Shown here: in pieces, positions 47,604 through 59,106 of the stretch
Numbering within the stretch: the first letter of the stretch is position 1
Layout: each line of letters opens with the position of its first letter
NCBI GenBank assembly: GCA_020064725.1
Contig: JAGTWJ010000006.1
Span: 744,001-808,000 of the forward strand
Length of the DNA: 64,000 nucleotides
Direction of reading: 5' to 3'
From: Drechslerella dactyloides
Lineage: Eukaryota; Ascomycota; Orbiliomycetes; Orbiliales; Orbiliaceae
Program-made: the position numbers and the translations under genes
The notes under the pieces: model-generated
The model's input: only the letters and a program-made list of their open reading frames with translations
Databases searched by the model: none
Told to the model about the DNA's origin: nothing

Positions 47604-49732
47604 ACGCCGCCCACCGGCCGGCGAGCAACACCACCAACACGAGCAACCCAAATTCCCAGGTTTTTCAAAATTACATGTATTCTCTATAGAAAAGCAGAAG
47701 AAAATTAGAATTTTTTTATTATAAATGGTGTTAGCTATATATCTATATATATTATAAAATGGTATCTATAAATATAGTATGAAAAAAAAAAAAAAAAACT
47801 TTTGACAACATATAGCTAGTGTAGTGCTAACAGCGTCAGGTATTCTGGTGTTAGCTGCATAGTAGTGTTACTAGTACTAGCAGTATTATTAGTAGTGGTG
47901 CCTGCTGCTGTTGCCAGATGTGCTTATAAGCATATAACTTGTTGTATAATGTGCTGTTTGTCTTGCTTAATATGCTGTTGAGTATATTTAATAAGTATTG
48001 GGATGTTGATATTAGCCAGTACTTATGCTTTTGATAGATAGTAATAATAGTTTATTTACTGCTTCCCATATTACTGCTAGAGTGCTTGTTGTAGCTTATT
48101 ATTAATAATTTAAAATATCTGCTGTTGGGTATATAATGTTTTTATAATTTTTGTAATTTTATTAAATTTATACTATAGTAAGAAAAAAAGGATTTTATTA
48201 ATAATATATTGAATATTATTTATATATGAAACCAGAATATATTTATATACTAGAGTTTTAAAGGTATTAACAGCAGGTATATATATCTTTAAATTATTAA
48301 TAATAGAATTAAACAAATCTCTATAATCTATTATTATAAAATTTGGAATTGTATTTAAGATGTATAAAAGATTGAATGATAACAAGCCAGCACCCTTCCA
48401 CTTTTTAATAATAACTTTTTCCATAAAAACTACTTAATATACTAATATAATAAAATCAATAAACTCTTTTTTCTTAATACCAGTCCCTCCATAACAACAA
48501 AATAAGCTAACAACATCATTATATACCCAGACATAATAATTAAATAGGCCAACATTAAATAGTTATAAATAATGAATAGAGTACAGCAGCAGATAGAACA
48601 GCAGTATACACTACTATCTATAATAATCAATAAAGGCAGTACTAATATAACTACTATAACCATCAAATATAAATATCCATTATAAACAATTTAAACTAGG
48701 ACCAGCAACTTAAACAGACTTTAGCTAAAAACAATATTCCAACCATTTAAAAACAAATTCTTCATTTATCACTCCTTTCTTACTTAATACCTAGTATCAT
48801 CTATTATATAAATCTCATTTTTCATACCAGCCTATTAAGTAAACTTTGCCTAGAAAAATAATCATTAAAACACAATATTCTTCAATTATCAAAACACACT
48901 TAATCATAATAATACTCTTTTTATCACCATCATAAATACAGAATTACTACCTCTTATAAATTATTAAGATAATTATATTAGCTATTTTTATCTATTTAAT
49001 TATAAAATCTTTTTTATCCATATTCCATATATTTTATAGAAGAATCTTATATTTCTAAATTAAACAATTAAATAAAGTAAATTACTCAATAATAACCTCA
49101 ATATCATTCACCTTTTTTTTTTTATCTTCAAGCATTTAACTCCAAACCATAATTAATTCAAAATAGTATTTCAAAAATTATATAATCTAATTTTTCCCAA
49201 TCTTATAGCCACCAAGTTACAAGACCATAGAACAAAACAAATCATAACAAACAGAAAAACCATAGCTCCAAAGGTCAATAATCTATTTTAAAAGAACCCA
49301 CTTTTATATTACTATAAGTAATTAATTTTTAAACTAAGTTTTAAGAAATATATAAAAACTACACCCTACTACCCAATACCAAATTATCAATAAAAATATA
49401 TCATATATTATAGCTACTTAATTAAATAAAGACACCCAACCTTCCTTCTATATTTTAATTATTATTTACATTTTCTCTTTTTTTTCTAGATTAAATTATC
49501 TATACATCTTGGTTAGTTATTTTTATATTAATAAATAAAATTTATATAAAGTATTAAAAAATAAACAATATAAATTAAAAACAATATAATTTATAAAAAA
49601 AAAGAAGAAAAATAAGAGAAATCCATAATAGTGACAATACTATGACTTAGTATTATAATATGAAACACTTAACCCAAATTTGATGTAGCCTGCTCGTGGT
49701 GGTGGTGTTGCTCGCCGGCCGGTGGGCGGCGT
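47604..49732 (-). mobile_element. TIR DNA transposon with GC-rich ends and AT-rich interior (pogo-type)
   Basis: The 2,129-bp element is bounded by TA (47602-47603 and 49733-49734). The terminal inverted repeats begin ACGCCGCCCACCGGCCGGCG and extend 42 bp with one mismatch. The ends are strongly GC-rich, while the interior is AT-rich with long A or T runs. The minus strand holds traces of a Fot1-type transposase. Confidence 0.88.
48000..49640 (-). pseudogene. Fot1/pogo-type transposase, heavily mutated
   Basis: Reading the minus strand from about 49640, a start-like MDFSYF is followed by fragments that line up with a DDE_1 transposase. These are IWNMDKKDF near 49025 (usually NFDETGF), IIFLGKVYLIGWYEK near 48840, EEFVFKWLEY near 48755 and IFDGYSSYIS near 48680 (usually LDGHxSHxS). 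A FNVGLF block follows near 48550. The changes Glu to Lys, Gly to Asp, Asp to Asn and His to Tyr all fit G-to-A or C-to-T. Many stops are present and boundaries are approximate. Confidence 0.65.
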
Positions 49733-49836
49733 TACCAATTTAATACTTAAATTGTTGCTTGATTTCTAAATACATGACTAGCAAGACGGACAGGATTTAT
49801 AGACGTTGATCTCATAAGGCAATAACATAGCAAAGG

Positions 49837-50443
49837 TGTTACACCTACACCCAGTCCTACTGACAAATAGGCCTAAAGATAGCTGCACTTCGATGTCTCA
49901 CAGCCTAAGTACCCGGGCCTTAGCTAAGAAGTGTATATATCAAAGAGTAAATAGACTGATTGCTGAGAGTGTAACAACAATAAATGTATAGAAAACTATA
50001 GAGTATATTGCTATGGTAAGTTGCCCGATGGGCTTTCAAGAGGTAACTCATCTGTCAAGAGATTTCTAGTTATCTCTACACAAAACAGGTTCTCACACAA
50101 ATGGGTTGGTGATATATGATAGACGGTCTACTTTCTACCGCCCCTCTTTGGTATGGTGCGATAAACAAACTGGCAAACTGCAAGACAAACATTCATACTG
50201 TAATTATCCTGTGTGGCGGTGCATCCTGTGTAGGTTCCAATACTATGTAGGTTTAGTCTGCATAGACATGCCTTTCTGTGTAGTCCCTGTGCACTGCACA
50301 GTCCTGGTCTGCGTAGTCGTACTTCCCATGTAGGAATCCAATCTATGCAGTAGCGTAGTACTCCATAGAGAGACGTACTGTATAGTTAGGTTGTCTGTAT
50401 AGGACCGGGGTCTATACAGGATCTGGGCTGTTATCCCATAACA
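49837..50443 (-). repeat. LTR-like repeat (F-type) related to the gypsy LTR family
   Basis: It starts TGTTACACCTACACCCAG and ends TATCCCATAACA (607 bp). The right half (about 50210-50443) is close to the same half of the LTRs at 8305 and 46788. The left half does not resemble those of A, B or C. Flanks AAAGG and ATACC do not match. Confidence 0.75.
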
Positions 50444-51316
50444 ATACCAAAAGGAACAATCCAGACAAAAAATGGGTTCAGATTTCAGATCAAAAGCTGA
50501 TGGACATCGTATTCATATCAACAACAAGTCAAAGTGAGTAGACATATCTATAACACCCAGAATGATTATCCAGGAGCAAGTGCGGTGTTTTTGGAGTCGG
50601 AGCTGATAACGAATTGGTGCTTAAAAAGGTCGTTGAAGTCCCTCTAAATTCACAGAACAAACTTGAAATCATACCGCACACATATCACACATCTCTTTCA
50701 CAAACTCCCTTCACATACCTTTCACCAACCTCCTCACAAAGCCTCACAAAGCCTCGCAAACTCCCGTCGCATCCCTTTCACAAGCTCCCCACAAGACTAT
50801 TTCTTTCTTCATTCACAAACTCCGAACACAGTCTCCCATGAATCTGCCCGAGACCATTCTTCACAATCAACCCTTTTGGTCTTAGCTCTTCTCCTTCTTC
50901 TTCTCTTACACAAATCTCGAAACAATCGCAATCGTTTGACTAATCTTGCGAACGCTGCGCGAACAACCTTGCAACGCTACAAAATCTTCTCACAATCGTA
51001 AAAAAGACACACAAAACAAACCACGAACGACATCACAGCAACAAGTGTCCGTTTTGACGCGCACAAAATAGGTTTGGTTCCAAGACTGGATCGCATCTCC
51101 GAGTTGCACTTTTTAAGTCTAAGCCTAGTTTCGACTCGACATCAGTTTTAAGACTAGGCCTATTTTCGACTTGACGTATATTCGAACGCAAGTACTGGGA
51201 TCACTGTCCCTTCCGACGAGCACTTCGGGTTTCTTTTTTCCGAAGTATCAATATCAACAAATTATTAGCCTTAATTTTCGGTAGCTTCAGTTGCATTTTA
51301 TTTTCCATTCACGAAT
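50444..51316 (+). promoter_or_regulatory. Pyrimidine-rich leader upstream of a DUF3435 relic
   Basis: At 50685-50830 the plus strand is a low-complexity run of TTCACAAACTCCC-like words. CT-rich sequence and CACAATC-type motifs follow down to 51050. Such tracts are common ahead of fungal transcription starts. The frames here (50614-50841, 50663-51001) look like products of the composition, not genes. Confidence 0.35.
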
Positions 51317-52810
51317 ATGGACTTGGATATGCTTGACGGTTATTCTCGATCTCCAGATATGGATAAATCTCTTTCAAATGCCCTAGCTATGGATGGAGAC
51401 TCGTTTACCTCAGAATTGACTCTTTCTGATTTCCTAGATGGAGCCACGAGCGATGAAGTCGATAACGACATCAAGATTATTCGGGAAATCCGCCAGATGG
51501 AAGAGGGGCGCTTCGTTGGATCCGCGCTCGAGAAGACGTCTAGAAAAACCGCAGATTCCCTTTGGGACCGGTGGTGCAAGTACGTACAATATCCGATATA
51601 ACTTCGTTTGAGAAAGTTCCTAAGCTGTTATCCCTAGATATTCCTGTGGAAGTGAAAGAGGGATCACCTGAGACACTTAGCGGAGTTTAATAGGTTGGAA
51701 GAACGTTGGTTCCATTGGTGGTATCTCAGGAGATATAGACTGCGGAAAATGAACTCTCTCAAGGTCATGGTACGGCAGTTGCGGATGATGTACAGGGACC
51801 GATTGGGCCGCAAGTATACACCACCTGAAGATGACGATTTGAAAGGGGTAAGTTATGCGGCTACGGTCGAAACAGAAAGTATCGAATTCTGGTTAGCTGC
51901 TAACCGGGATTCTCAGTTATGCACACGGTGCTGAAACCAGCTTTCGACCTCGAAGAGAGCGTTGACAAGAAGGATACCGCCAACGCAGACGATCTGTTCT
52001 CATCCTCCTGTGCCACCATTGGAAGCAATCCGACATGATCTTCCCGTTGGAGCGATGCCGTTTGCAGTTATCACTGTGCATGATTTCAGCATGCCCGACT
52101 GGATGCCGCCCAAGCGCTTTCGTGCAAGGCGCAGGCGAACCTGACTCGTTGAAATACAAAGACCTGGAACTCTTCAAAATCCACGACTCAAACGACCCAG
52201 AACATCAAACCCTCTTGCTCATACTCGATAACCGGCTTGATAAAGCGAGGGCTAACAAGACCGAGCCGTAAGCTACCTGTTGCCAAACGAGATCACCAGA
52301 AGCTAACAGTATCAGAACCGGTTTCGTTTTCGGAGAAACCGACTCTCCGTTGGCGTTCGACGTTATCAGTCACGTTGTCGCCTTGGCATTCGACGACGAG
52401 GCATTTCAGAGCAAGCCCATCAAACGTCCGGAGGACTTGTATTTCGATAAGATACCGGACGGAGCAAAAATTCTGAAGCTGAATTGGAAAACTTCGATGA
52501 TGGAAGTCCCTGTGATACGGAATACGAGAAAAACACCGCAGGGTAAAATGATATCGGAAACAGAGGGCTTGAAGTATCAGACGGTATTGAATCAAATCCG
52601 CTATCTGGGACGTGAGGTCGGATTCCCCAATCCTACAAGATTGTGCAACTTCCGTCGCGGAGCAGCTGAGGCCATGGACCGTGAGTACCCCGAGAGACGT
52701 CCCCATCCGTGAGCTTCCAGCGATACGGATGGTAGAAACGATATTCCGAGAGGGTCAGCGGATAATCTCGGACGCACGCCGCAACCGAGCGATGGGCACG
52801 GGGATAGCTG
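51317..52810 (+). pseudogene. DUF3435-type tyrosine recombinase relic 1 (Starship-captain family)
   Basis: The first frame (51317-51601) has an acidic N-terminus and then EKTSRKTADSLWDRWCKY, a start typical of DUF3435/FluG-domain proteins. The reading then moves through other frames: HWWYLRRYRLRKMNSLKVM and RQLRMMYRDRLGRKYTPP (51710-51830), VDKKDTANADDLF (51960), SLKYKDLELFKIHD (52148-52190), ITHVV-like VISHVVALAFDDEAF (52360-52405), RPEDLYF and PQGKMISETEGLKYQTVLNQ (52540-52600). RYLGREVGF and NFRRGAAEAMD (about 52650) contain the C-terminal-domain Arg. The part that should hold the GHxRxxTF..YY tyrosine box is shrunken, with only ETIFREGQRIISDARRNRAM beyond (52735-52795). There are at least four frame changes. 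Orientation is plus. Confidence 0.7.
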
Positions 52811-52943
52811 TGTTTTTCAAAGATACCACACGAGCAGATTCGCCTGTCGGGCAGCCTTCCTGGGCCGCCTTCGGACGAGAAATTGTTCCAGTTCGCAACG
52901 CATATGAGCCTGAGACGTGACGGGAAAAGACAGGAGGACGGGA

Positions 52944-52997
52944 GAGGACTGCGACAGTGACGAGGACTGCGACAGTGACGAGGACTGCGACCGTGAC
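52944..52997. repeat. 18-bp tandem repeat, three units
   Basis: Three copies of GAGGACTGCGACAGTGAC, the last with one change. In one frame it would read EDCDSD repeated. It lies just past relic 1. Confidence 0.9.
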
Positions 52998-53625
52998 TAG
53001 AGGGTCCTGAAATTTCAAATTCAAAGTCAACTTTTCTTTGCGACACGATATAAACACGCGTTCAACAAGCAGAGGGCAGGACGGCAGGACAGCAGGACAG
53101 GACCGGGCAATGAGAGACAGACAGCTGACCAGGTAGGATAGATGGATATTGAGAGTGAGTTGAAAGCAAGAACGGCTCCGTTCGATTATTCGATCATTCG
53201 TCCAGTCGGTCGGTCAGCTGTTCGTCCGTTGGGGGAGCCAGACCAGTAAGAGGACAGCCACGAAGTGGGCTACGAGCCGTCATCTTTTCGTAAATCGGAT
53301 TCGAAAGTGTGAGATTTCTAAGTCGATGCAGCCACAGCAACAGGAGGTACCGTCAAATCGTAATAATTGAAGGCTGGAGGAATAGCTGTTGAAGTTGGTT
53401 GGTTAGTTGTAGGTGCTGGCTGGCTGGCTGGCGTTCGGGAGGCTTGTAAAAATCCCAAGTGGATTTTTGTTTGCGACACAGTACAAATTCGAAATTGCCC
53501 ATAGAATTGATTTCTTTGCGACTCGCTTATGCCGACTCGCGTGTGCTCGACTGACGGTTCGTTAAGTCTGCCGACTGATTTGACAGCTCGCTGCTCGCTT
53601 AGCTTGTGAGGAGGTCCGTCCGACT
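52998..53625. other. No gene recognised; short simple repeats
   Basis: AGGACAGC-like words at 53075-53105, TCGGTCGGTC at about 53205, and four GGCT tetranucleotides at about 53416-53433. Confidence 0.4.
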
Positions 53626-54042
53626 TTGAAGATGAAGCAGCACAGCCGGACACAAGCTGCCTTCCAGCTATCAGATTCGGAGTCACCCGTCTGCCAACTG
53701 AATTACAGTCTAGACCTGTTAAACATCGCGAGTGAGGGCATCAATCTCGAAGTCAGTGTCCGTACAACGGAAGAACTGTGGCTGGTACCAGACGGACAGG
53801 TTAGAAAGGAATTAGACGTAGAGGTACACTGCTATCTTGATTCAGGTTCAGAGGCAGATTTTTTGGTCAGAGAGATGTTTAGGCCCGCTGTTCACATTTC
53901 GGGGGCCGCGGCAGCTTTATCAAGCAGACTGCATCAAAACCAAGAAATCCAACGAACGTTACATAGATCTATAGAAGAAAAATTAATACGATCGTCCCAG
54001 CGGGTTGAATGTCACTGGCTGTCATTGGCTGCCACCGAATAG
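53626..54042 (+). CDS. Unrecognised ORF of 138 codons, possibly a gene fragment
   Basis: A polar protein with EVSVRTTEELWLVPDGQVRK and then ELDVEVHCYLDSGSEADFL. The phrase YLDSGSEADF recalls the active site of retropepsin-like aspartic proteases, but there is only one such motif and no supporting flap sequence. No homologous neighbour was identified. It may be an exon of a decayed gene lying between the two DUF3435 relics. Confidence 0.3.
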   Translation: MKMKQHSRTQAAFQLSDSESPVCQLNYSLDLLNIASEGINLEVSVRTTEELWLVPDGQVRKELDVEVHCYLDSGSEADFLVREMFRPAVHISGAAAALSSRLHQNQEIQRTLHRSIEEKLIRSSQRVECHWLSLAATE

Positions 54043-56944
54043 AGCACCCATTTCGGGAATTTGGCAATGTAAGGCTAGCCGGATGATATGGCTAGGCATG
54101 GTAACGCGTTGTCCGGTCCCTTGGCCGAGCCTCGGAAACCGGAATCCAACGAGACCGACATCAGCAGCAACATGTATCATGCACGAAACTGTACTTAATG
54201 GATCCAACAGACTAAAGGGCAAAAATGTGCATGCGTGGCCTTTCTTCGATAGTGATGCATTCGATGAATTACAAAATTGTACGTCGCAATCGGAGGATAG
54301 ATATACCTTTGCGGGCTCTGACACTAATGTCAGATAGCATGCTATCCGTCCAAGAAATATGTGCTCCAAGCGTGGACAAAAATCCCCGCGGATATATGCC
54401 TAACATGTCATATGCATCTGGCCCGAAGGTCGAAAGCAGATATCGATAAGTGGTTCAAGGAAGATTTGCAGAAGCGTAACCTTGTCGGCATGCCGATGTG
54501 AATAATTTGGCTCCGAGCCTGCTGATCCAATGCCCGTGTCGCGAGGCGTAATTTACTGCTGGGACGAAAGCTCGAGGGTTGTTCGCGCATAGACTGACTC
54601 CTCGCTCGGTGTACAAGCCGATTACTCCCCATTACAAAACTGGCTCACTGATTGGTAAATCCATAAGCGACTGAGCGTCTTGTTCTGACCGGTATTTCGG
54701 TAGACGTATTTCCATCAATGAAGGTTTCATCACCGTCGTTTCTCGCCGCGCTGCTACCGCTAGCGGCAAGTAATTAAATCGTACGTATGGGGTTTCTCAC
54801 ACCAGAGCAATTGTGCGGCACCGGTAGAGACTAGTGCGCGGCAACAATTTCCAAGAATATCTAGATGGTCCAATGCATAGATTTCCGCCTCTTTAGGATT
54901 TCCACCTATATAGGACTGTCAAACCCGTAGAACAAAATAAAGAATATTCGTTTTACGAGTTGCAGGGCTTGATTCTCGATGTCTCCGACTGTCATTCTGA
55001 TGGCACCGCCAGCCGACTCTATTTCTGCTTTGAGTTTATTACGCTGTTGAAGCTTTGTTACATAAGAAAGTGTAACTCCAATAAAATATATTGGCTCAGA
55101 ATAAGTATGTTATATTGCTAAGTGTATAAGTTGACCGATGAGGTTCAAAGGAAATCTGGTCGACGATGGTCGACGATGGCCGACGGGCGTTCATCGTCGA
55201 ACACTTTCGACCACATCACTTTTGTGTCAAACTCTACATAGGACAGTCGGACTGTGCATATGGGCGGTTTCCCCAGATTCCGCGCCATCACAGAAGGTCC
55301 AGTGGTATAGATCCTATGTTCATCTACGAGTGAAGGCGACCTAATAGAGAAGCCCTGGCTCTCTTGGTACTCCTACAGAGAATACTTATAAGCATGAATA
55401 CGTAAGCGAACCGTATCCTGACGGCTATTATCCTAATCTAGCTTCGGGGGTCAAATATAAGCGAATGGTGCTTGCCTCTAAGGAGCTCGGATGCAAATGC
55501 GATAGTTAAATGCAATCAACAATATATCAGTATGGCATCCCGTTTCGAACGTCTCTCGTTTGATATTCACCTGCTACCCACATAGTATCTTGACCCTCCA
55601 CCTCGGCCTGGTATCATCGCATTTCCCTTCGATCCAATTTCCCTTGCTTGCTGTTCGAGTTATTTGTATGCTGTGTTCTGGGAGCGGTATGCGATCAATG
55701 GGGGAGTTGAGAGCTACCTCAAGATTCATGCAACAGTTTCTCCGCCAGGAACCCACCAACCACAGAAATGTGACTCTTGAAATACAATAAACAGCGTCAA
55801 GATGATCACCCGAGACAAAGGGTGATGAGAACACCTTTCCGCCACATTCCGAATCCGGTACAAGTTCGTCTTCTGGTCGATCGAAATAAGTTTGAGCCGG
55901 AAGATCAAGGGTATTTTGCGACCAACCTTTAGATCGAAGACATGACACGATGATCATGCATTACATAACTCACACCAGGTGGGTAATACTCATAGAAGGC
56001 CAGAACGGGGTGTGCTGGATATCTTGGGGAAGGTGGTATCCGAAATCTGGAAGCCGGTGCGAAACTTTCGTGCAGATGATTTCGAATACCAGCTGGGGCG
56101 ATCCTTGGCAGAGATGGTCCCAATACCTTGAGGTCGTCCTTGTGGATTATGAGTGCTTTGGAAGGATGAATCTGTAAGGCACCACTTGGTCTAGCCTGGA
56201 CTCTAGGAGCTAAATATATTGACAGGTATAACGCCTGCCACGTTTTCATTCGCATGTGCGTACATTTTCTACGCCGAGAAATGCGCAAGTGGTTACTGCG
56301 CCTAAGCGCTCGCAAGCAAGATTCAGGACGGAATGCTTCATGGAACAAGATGCTCTGTGATTTCCATAGCTGTATACTCAGGTGGCCGACAATATTCTCA
56401 ATAACCGTTGGGCTCGATGAATATCGTGTGGAAATGGACGAGGGGAGGATACGTCACTTCATGACGGATAAAGAGCGAGGTCTCGGTTCAGTCGCACTCG
56501 ATTGTTAGTTATGCCAGTGTATTCCCACGTTTTTGTGCCTACTATAAAAGACTGAAATATAAGATTTGGAGAATCTACCATATATACTTCGTACATAGTA
56601 TCACAGGCCCCGTACCAGTTGACAAGTCTCGGCTTATGGGAATTCTAACAGAATGCTAGGCGATGGGCCGCGAGACGCCCTATTTAGCATTCTATGCTTC
56701 ATTACACATGCTTGTTTCTATACAGGAACATATAACTGTCCAGTTCAGCTGTCTATATCCGGATATCCAGTTCATAAGCTTGTCTCCTGTCCAGTTCACA
56801 CAGGTTATTTCTTTTGTCACTGTCTATTTAATTGCATGTTTTTGCTGTCATGTATTTAGAAATCAAGCAACAATTTAAGTATCAATCTGTATACATAATT
56901 AGTGCCTCATCCTGCCTTATAATATTTGTGTATTATTTTGATAT
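54043..56944. other. About 2.9 kb without a recognised gene
   Basis: Frames on both strands (for example minus 55929-56348, minus 55574-55957) lack domains I recognise. A duplicated GTCGACGATG word sits at about 55157-55176. TGTCCAGTTCA-like words recur three times at 56735-56805. Confidence 0.4.
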
Positions 56945-57036
56945 TGTTATGGGATAACAGTGCAACACCCGAATATCCTACACAGACCACGGGCCTATAC
57001 AGACATCCAACCCACATGGTATGCGCAATAATATAA
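56945..57036 (+). repeat. A-type LTR stub (about 92 bp)
   Basis: It starts TGTTATGGGATAACAGTG and follows the first part of the LTR of element A (CACCC.AATA.CCT.CACAGACC, TATACAGACA). The match stops after about 92 bp, so this is a truncated remnant. It proves that A-type elements existed elsewhere in the region. Confidence 0.7.
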
Positions 57037-57284
57037 GTACTTGCCACCTTGGTAGACAAGACTTCCATACTGGACTTACGAGCAAAAATAGAGCCGACTG
57101 AAATTTCATACGAGGGATCAAGCAACAAATTCAAAAGAAATGAGAGACAGAAAATCTGCGGTCTCTACAAAGCTGGACCTGTACCCTCGTCTGAGGAACC
57201 ATGCCCACAAGGATGAACCACTTCAGTGGTTTTCTGTAATTTGTATACAGTGCAAAGAACAGATATAACCGGGACTGGTAAAAT

Positions 57285-57720
57285 TTACATCCAATTTTCG
57301 TCGATAGCGGTCTGAAAAGTTCCTATTGCCACAATCACAGTAATAACAGTTGTGCTGAAGCCGGATATAGTGAAGCCCGTTTGCGGATCCCCCTTCACTA
57401 TGCTCCATACCATTGCAAATATAAGGCTGGAAATAATGGCTATTGCAGCATCTAGCCAGTATGAGCGTGAAGTTATTCGCCCCCGAAAATGAATGCCCCA
57501 TCCGTCTATGGAAATTTTTCGTGATCTGTTTTTGGTATCGAATCTCTTTCTAAGGGTACCTTTTCTGGGCGTCATTCCTAACATTCGATTTTAAATGCTC
57601 GGGGTTTTGAATAGAGTGGGATAGATGATTGGGTAATAACTCAGGAGGCTCGAACTCGTACTCGGTGGCAGGCTTAACTTCTAAGTTTTGGCCATAAACG
57701 ATTCCAACCGGGCCATTATG
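57285..57720 (-). pseudogene. C-terminal fragment of a fungal two-TM membrane protein, frameshifted
   Basis: The upstream piece (about 57720-57560, minus) reads VYGQNLEVKPATEYEFEPPE and LLPNHLSHSIQNPEHL before stopping. A second frame takes over with KRFDTKNRSRKISIDGWGIH and two hydrophobic helices (AIAIISSLIFAMVWSIV, TTVITVIVAIGTF) separated by KGDPQTGF, ending at TAA near 57285. The order acidic/Pro stretch, GWGIHF, TM, KGD.Q.GF, TM is one I associate with uncharacterised fungal proteins that have such a C-terminal module. Function unknown. A frameshift near 57570-57580 joins the two parts. Confidence 0.5.
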
Positions 57721-59106
57721 GACTAAGCGGAGCTAAATTATCATCAATAAATGAGAGACTGACTCGGGCATCAATTACACACGCCCAGCTTGAATAACTC
57801 GATGTATAAGGTCCGGAGGGACATAAGACGTTTCCCTCTAGGGCGTAGCCCTGGTACCTCTGTCAAAGCCTCGAAAATAGAAAATAGTCACTGGAGTTAT
57901 CGTGGAGTTCTATTCAATCCAGCTGGCTAGAGCCAGTGATACAAAAGAGAGAATATTTTAGATTGCTAGTGCGCGATAGTTGAGTGGTACTTTGCGATAA
58001 GGTTATCGCGCATTCTACGACTACTTGCTTTGATCGGTGGAGCTATTCTGCATTTTTTCCAACGTGATACGCTTAATTTGGAATGGATGTCGATAAGTCA
58101 TATGTTTAGCTACAAGGGCCAAGTTTAGATACCCAATATCTAATGTAACCACCGAGCTTCTGAGCCCAAACTTTCGCCCTCGAAACCTTGCATTCAATTA
58201 TCAGAGGGCTTGGCCGCAAGTCTTGCTTTGTATGTCAATTAACTGGAGCAAAAAGAACATACGCGTTAAAAAGTTTAATGTCCTGAGCTTCTTCTTCTTC
58301 ATCATTCCTTTCTTCGAGCTGGGGGGACAACGCCTCAAACCCAAAGAAAAAAACGTTTTAGATAGAATCCAAAAAAAGGATGAAAGCAAAAATAACGCGA
58401 GCTGAATGCCCGAAGACGTTTAGTCACTATGAAAGTACCACACTACGCAATGCGGACTCACGAATGAGACTTAGCGGACTCATGATCCCGCCAAAAGTCC
58501 TCACATATGTAATTATAAGGGATAAAAATAATGGAGGACGGTGTTTTATATATTTGTGTTTAGTATAGGGCATAATGGGTACTTTGGGAGGTTCCAAAAC
58601 AGGCTTGTTCTACTTTTAGGTCAGCGGTTAATCAAAATGGTGTGCACTTGGGAACAGAGTGCTGCCAAGGGCTGCATTGCTGGGAGGTCAGTGACCTTTT
58701 CTTTCCCCTTTTTTATCGCTCGTTTTTCTACCATTTCCCAAATTATACCTTTTCTGATGAGCAGCAGCTGCAAAACCAGGCACAAAAGCTCAGTGAACGG
58801 CACTTCCTCATGTATGCGAACTCAGACCCCTATGCATTCCACTAAAACTACCCATTCCAACTAATAATGGTGAAGCTATCGAGATCAGAACGAGCGACCC
58901 AGAAAGGATTTTCTTCCGAAGTTGCGCACGCACAGAGCAACAACCCGGTTCCAAAAGCCAACCCAAGAAGAGAACGCACGAGTGAATATCACTACACACT
59001 TGCGAAAAGACTTTGGGATGAGTAAGCACCCGAACACCACTATTCACAAAAGTTAGTCTCAAGACCCGCTTAATTAGGATGGAGCCCACTTCATTTGCAA
59101 AATAGC
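57721..59106. other. About 1.4 kb without a recognised gene
   Basis: Short frames only. A poly-A/poly-T-rich stretch at 58340-58400 and a pyrimidine-rich run at 58695-58740 produce open frames that look compositional. Confidence 0.4.

Noticed and set aside
53405..53435. GGCT tetranucleotide run as a regulatory element
   Set aside because: Simple repeat without context to support a function.
53820..53870. LDSGSEADF as a retropepsin active site
   Set aside because: No flap or retroelement domain follows; I kept it only as an unrecognised ORF.
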